Source of the DNA: Chloroflexota bacterium
GTDB lineage: Bacteria; Chloroflexota; DTOL01; JACQYG01
Length of the DNA stretch: 15,040 bases
Reading direction: 5' to 3'
Assembly (NCBI GenBank): GCA_016208345.1
Contig: JACQYG010000301.1
Location: 1 to 15,040, forward strand
Program-made: the position numbers and the translations under genes
Shown here: positions 14,037 to 15,040 of the stretch, piece after piece
How the letters are laid out: each line of letters starts with the position of its first letter
Numbering within the stretch: position 1 is the first letter of the stretch
The notes under the pieces: model-generated
Databases searched by the model: none
Seen by the model: only the letters and a program-made list of their open reading frames with translations
What the model was told of the DNA's origin: nothing

Positions 14037-15040
14037 ATGATTCCTGAGAAAAGTCCCTGGCTGAAATTCGATTACGTACTGCTTTTCACCACCCTCTGCC
14101 TGATTGTCTACGGGCTCCTGCGTTCTGGGCTCCAGCCCGGCCGGCCGGGCGCTTTTTCCTGGTGCCAGAGAAGAGGAGTTCGAAACCGTTGGGCTAGTCC
14201 TGCACCACGAGCAGTACTCGCCGCACCCCAGGCTCCGGGAGCGTTTCGATCTCGGTCACTTCCTGGCGGCCATGGCAGAAGGCCTCTTAAACCCATTTTA
14301 CCTGATCAATCTAGGCCTCCTGGTACTGGTGCTCCTGGTCGGCCAGTCCACCCTGGGGGCCAGGCGCTGGATCGATCTCAAGCTTTTCCCCCTGCAGCCC
14401 TCGGAGCTGGCCAAGTTCCTCATGATCATTGCCCTGGCCCGTTTCCTGGCGGCAAACCAGGAGCAAATTGGGCACTTCGTGTACCTGGCTGGCTCTTTGT
14501 TCCTGGTAGGCATACCTATCATCCTGATCTTCAGGGAACCCGACCTGGGCACCGCGGTGATCTTGTTGGTGGTGTGGCTGGGCATGGCGGTGGTGGCCGG
14601 GGCCCGCCTCCGTCACATTGCCATCGTCGGCCTGGTCGGCCTCCTAAGCTCGCCTCTCCTCTGGTTCTTTTTTCTCTCGGCTTATCAGAAGAGAAGGCTC
14701 TTTACCTTTTTGAACCCGCAGGCTGACCCCCTGGGCGACGGTTACAACGTCATCCAGTCCCTGATCAGCGTGGGCGCTGGAGGCTGGTTCGGCCGGGGCC
14801 TGGGCTCAGGCACCCAGAGCCAGTTGCACTTCCTGCGCATCCAACACACGGATTTCATCTTCTCAGTCCTGGCGGAGGAGTTGGGCTTCGTGGGCGCGCT
14901 CTTTCTATTCTTGCTCTTCATTGTGGTTCTACTGCGCGGCGTGCGCATAGCCAGCAGCGCTTCGGACAGCTTTGGCCAGCTCCTGGCCTCGGGGGCCGTG
15001 GTGCTCTTTCTCTTTCAGGTGTGGCTCAATGTCGGCATGA
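14037..15040 (+). pseudogene. rodA: RodA, lipid II polymerase (SEDS family); apparent N-terminal disruption and cut by window end
   Basis: From 14290 to the window end one frame encodes unmistakable RodA: NPFYLINLGLLVLVLLVG, RRWIDLKLFPLQPSELAKF, FREPDLGTAV, GDGYNVIQSLISVGAGG and HTDFIFSVLAEELGFVG. Upstream, the expected first helix (PWLKFDYVLLFTTLCLIVYG) is in a different frame, starting at the ATG at 14037 and losing RodA character after 14120. The sequence from 14121 to 14289 matches RodA helix 2 in no frame, though the downstream frame stays open back to a TGA at 14101. No ribosome binding site precedes 14037. The gene may be broken, may use a later start such as ATG 14272 (losing two helices), or may reflect an assembly error. 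RodA polymerises glycan strands with PBP2, so a true loss would be surprising. The 3' end is outside the window. Confidence 0.85.
14135..14157 (+). terminator. Terminator-like palindrome plus T-tract within the rodA N-terminal region
   Basis: GCCCGGCCGGCCGGGC (14135-14150) is a perfect 16-bp palindrome, able to fold as a six-bp GC stem with a CCGG loop, followed by GC and five T residues (14153-14157). In any intergenic region this would be called an intrinsic terminator. Its place 15 bp after the last RodA-like codon of the first frame is odd and marks the start of the anomalous segment. Confidence 0.5.

Noticed and set aside
14121..14726. The frame running from 14037 to 14726 as a single 229-residue protein
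   Set aside because: Only its first 28 residues resemble RodA. The rest is Pro/Gly/Arg-rich out-of-frame translation of the true RodA sequence.
1..15040. CRISPR arrays, transposases or phage genes
   Set aside because: No regularly spaced repeats, terminal repeats or such proteins were seen in any frame.

Overview
This GC-rich window looks like the chromosome of a rod-shaped bacterium, most likely an uncultured Chloroflexota or a deep-branching monoderm relative. That placement is inferred from three things: the gene order mreB-mreC-mreD-mrdA-minC-minD-minE-rodA, which I know from Clostridia-type genomes; the Agl23-type membrane protein carrying NHL repeats; and a RodA segment reading LRIQHTDFIF, a variant I associate with Chloroflexota. 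No plasmid, phage, insertion-sequence or CRISPR signature was found. TTG, GTG and ATG starts are all used. Three promoters with consensus-like -35 and -10 boxes and 17-bp spacers are readable.

Left part (1-5464, + strand). The first gene is cut by the window start and encodes a polytopic membrane protein. It is followed by a second, related membrane protein of the TIGR03663/Agl23 type (GT-C-like fold, DEG motif) with a six-repeat NHL beta-propeller fused to its C-terminus. Next is a UPF0104/LPG_synthase_TM flippase-like protein. Together these suggest a lipid-linked sugar or envelope-lipid module; the substrate is unknown. A short gene for a DsrE-like protein follows, matching the C-terminal half of the selenium-associated protein YedF.

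Middle part (5465-6880). An aldo/keto reductase with two C-terminal 4Fe-4S cysteine motifs lies on the - strand with its own promoter. Upstream of it, on the same strand, is tRNA-Arg(UCU). The tRNA promoter and the promoter of rplY (ribosomal protein L25) are divergent, with only 15 bp between their -35 boxes.

Right part (6881-15040, + strand). rplY is followed by the cell-shape and division-site genes. MreB, MreC, MreD, PBP2 and RodA form the elongasome that builds the lateral wall, and MinC, MinD and MinE place the division septum. The ribosome binding sites of both rplY and mreB lie inside inverted repeats able to hide them. rodA, cut by the window end, is disrupted near its N-terminus: the first transmembrane helix is in one frame, the rest of RodA is in another, and a terminator-like palindrome plus about 170 bp of unrelated sequence lie between.

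The observations most worth checking are a perfect 31-bp palindrome inside the first gene (768-798), the hairpin over the mreB start, the broken rodA, the Agl23-NHL fusion next to a paralogue, and a 58-codon ORF with a strong ribosome binding site at 3920. I saw no clear undescribed multi-gene system.
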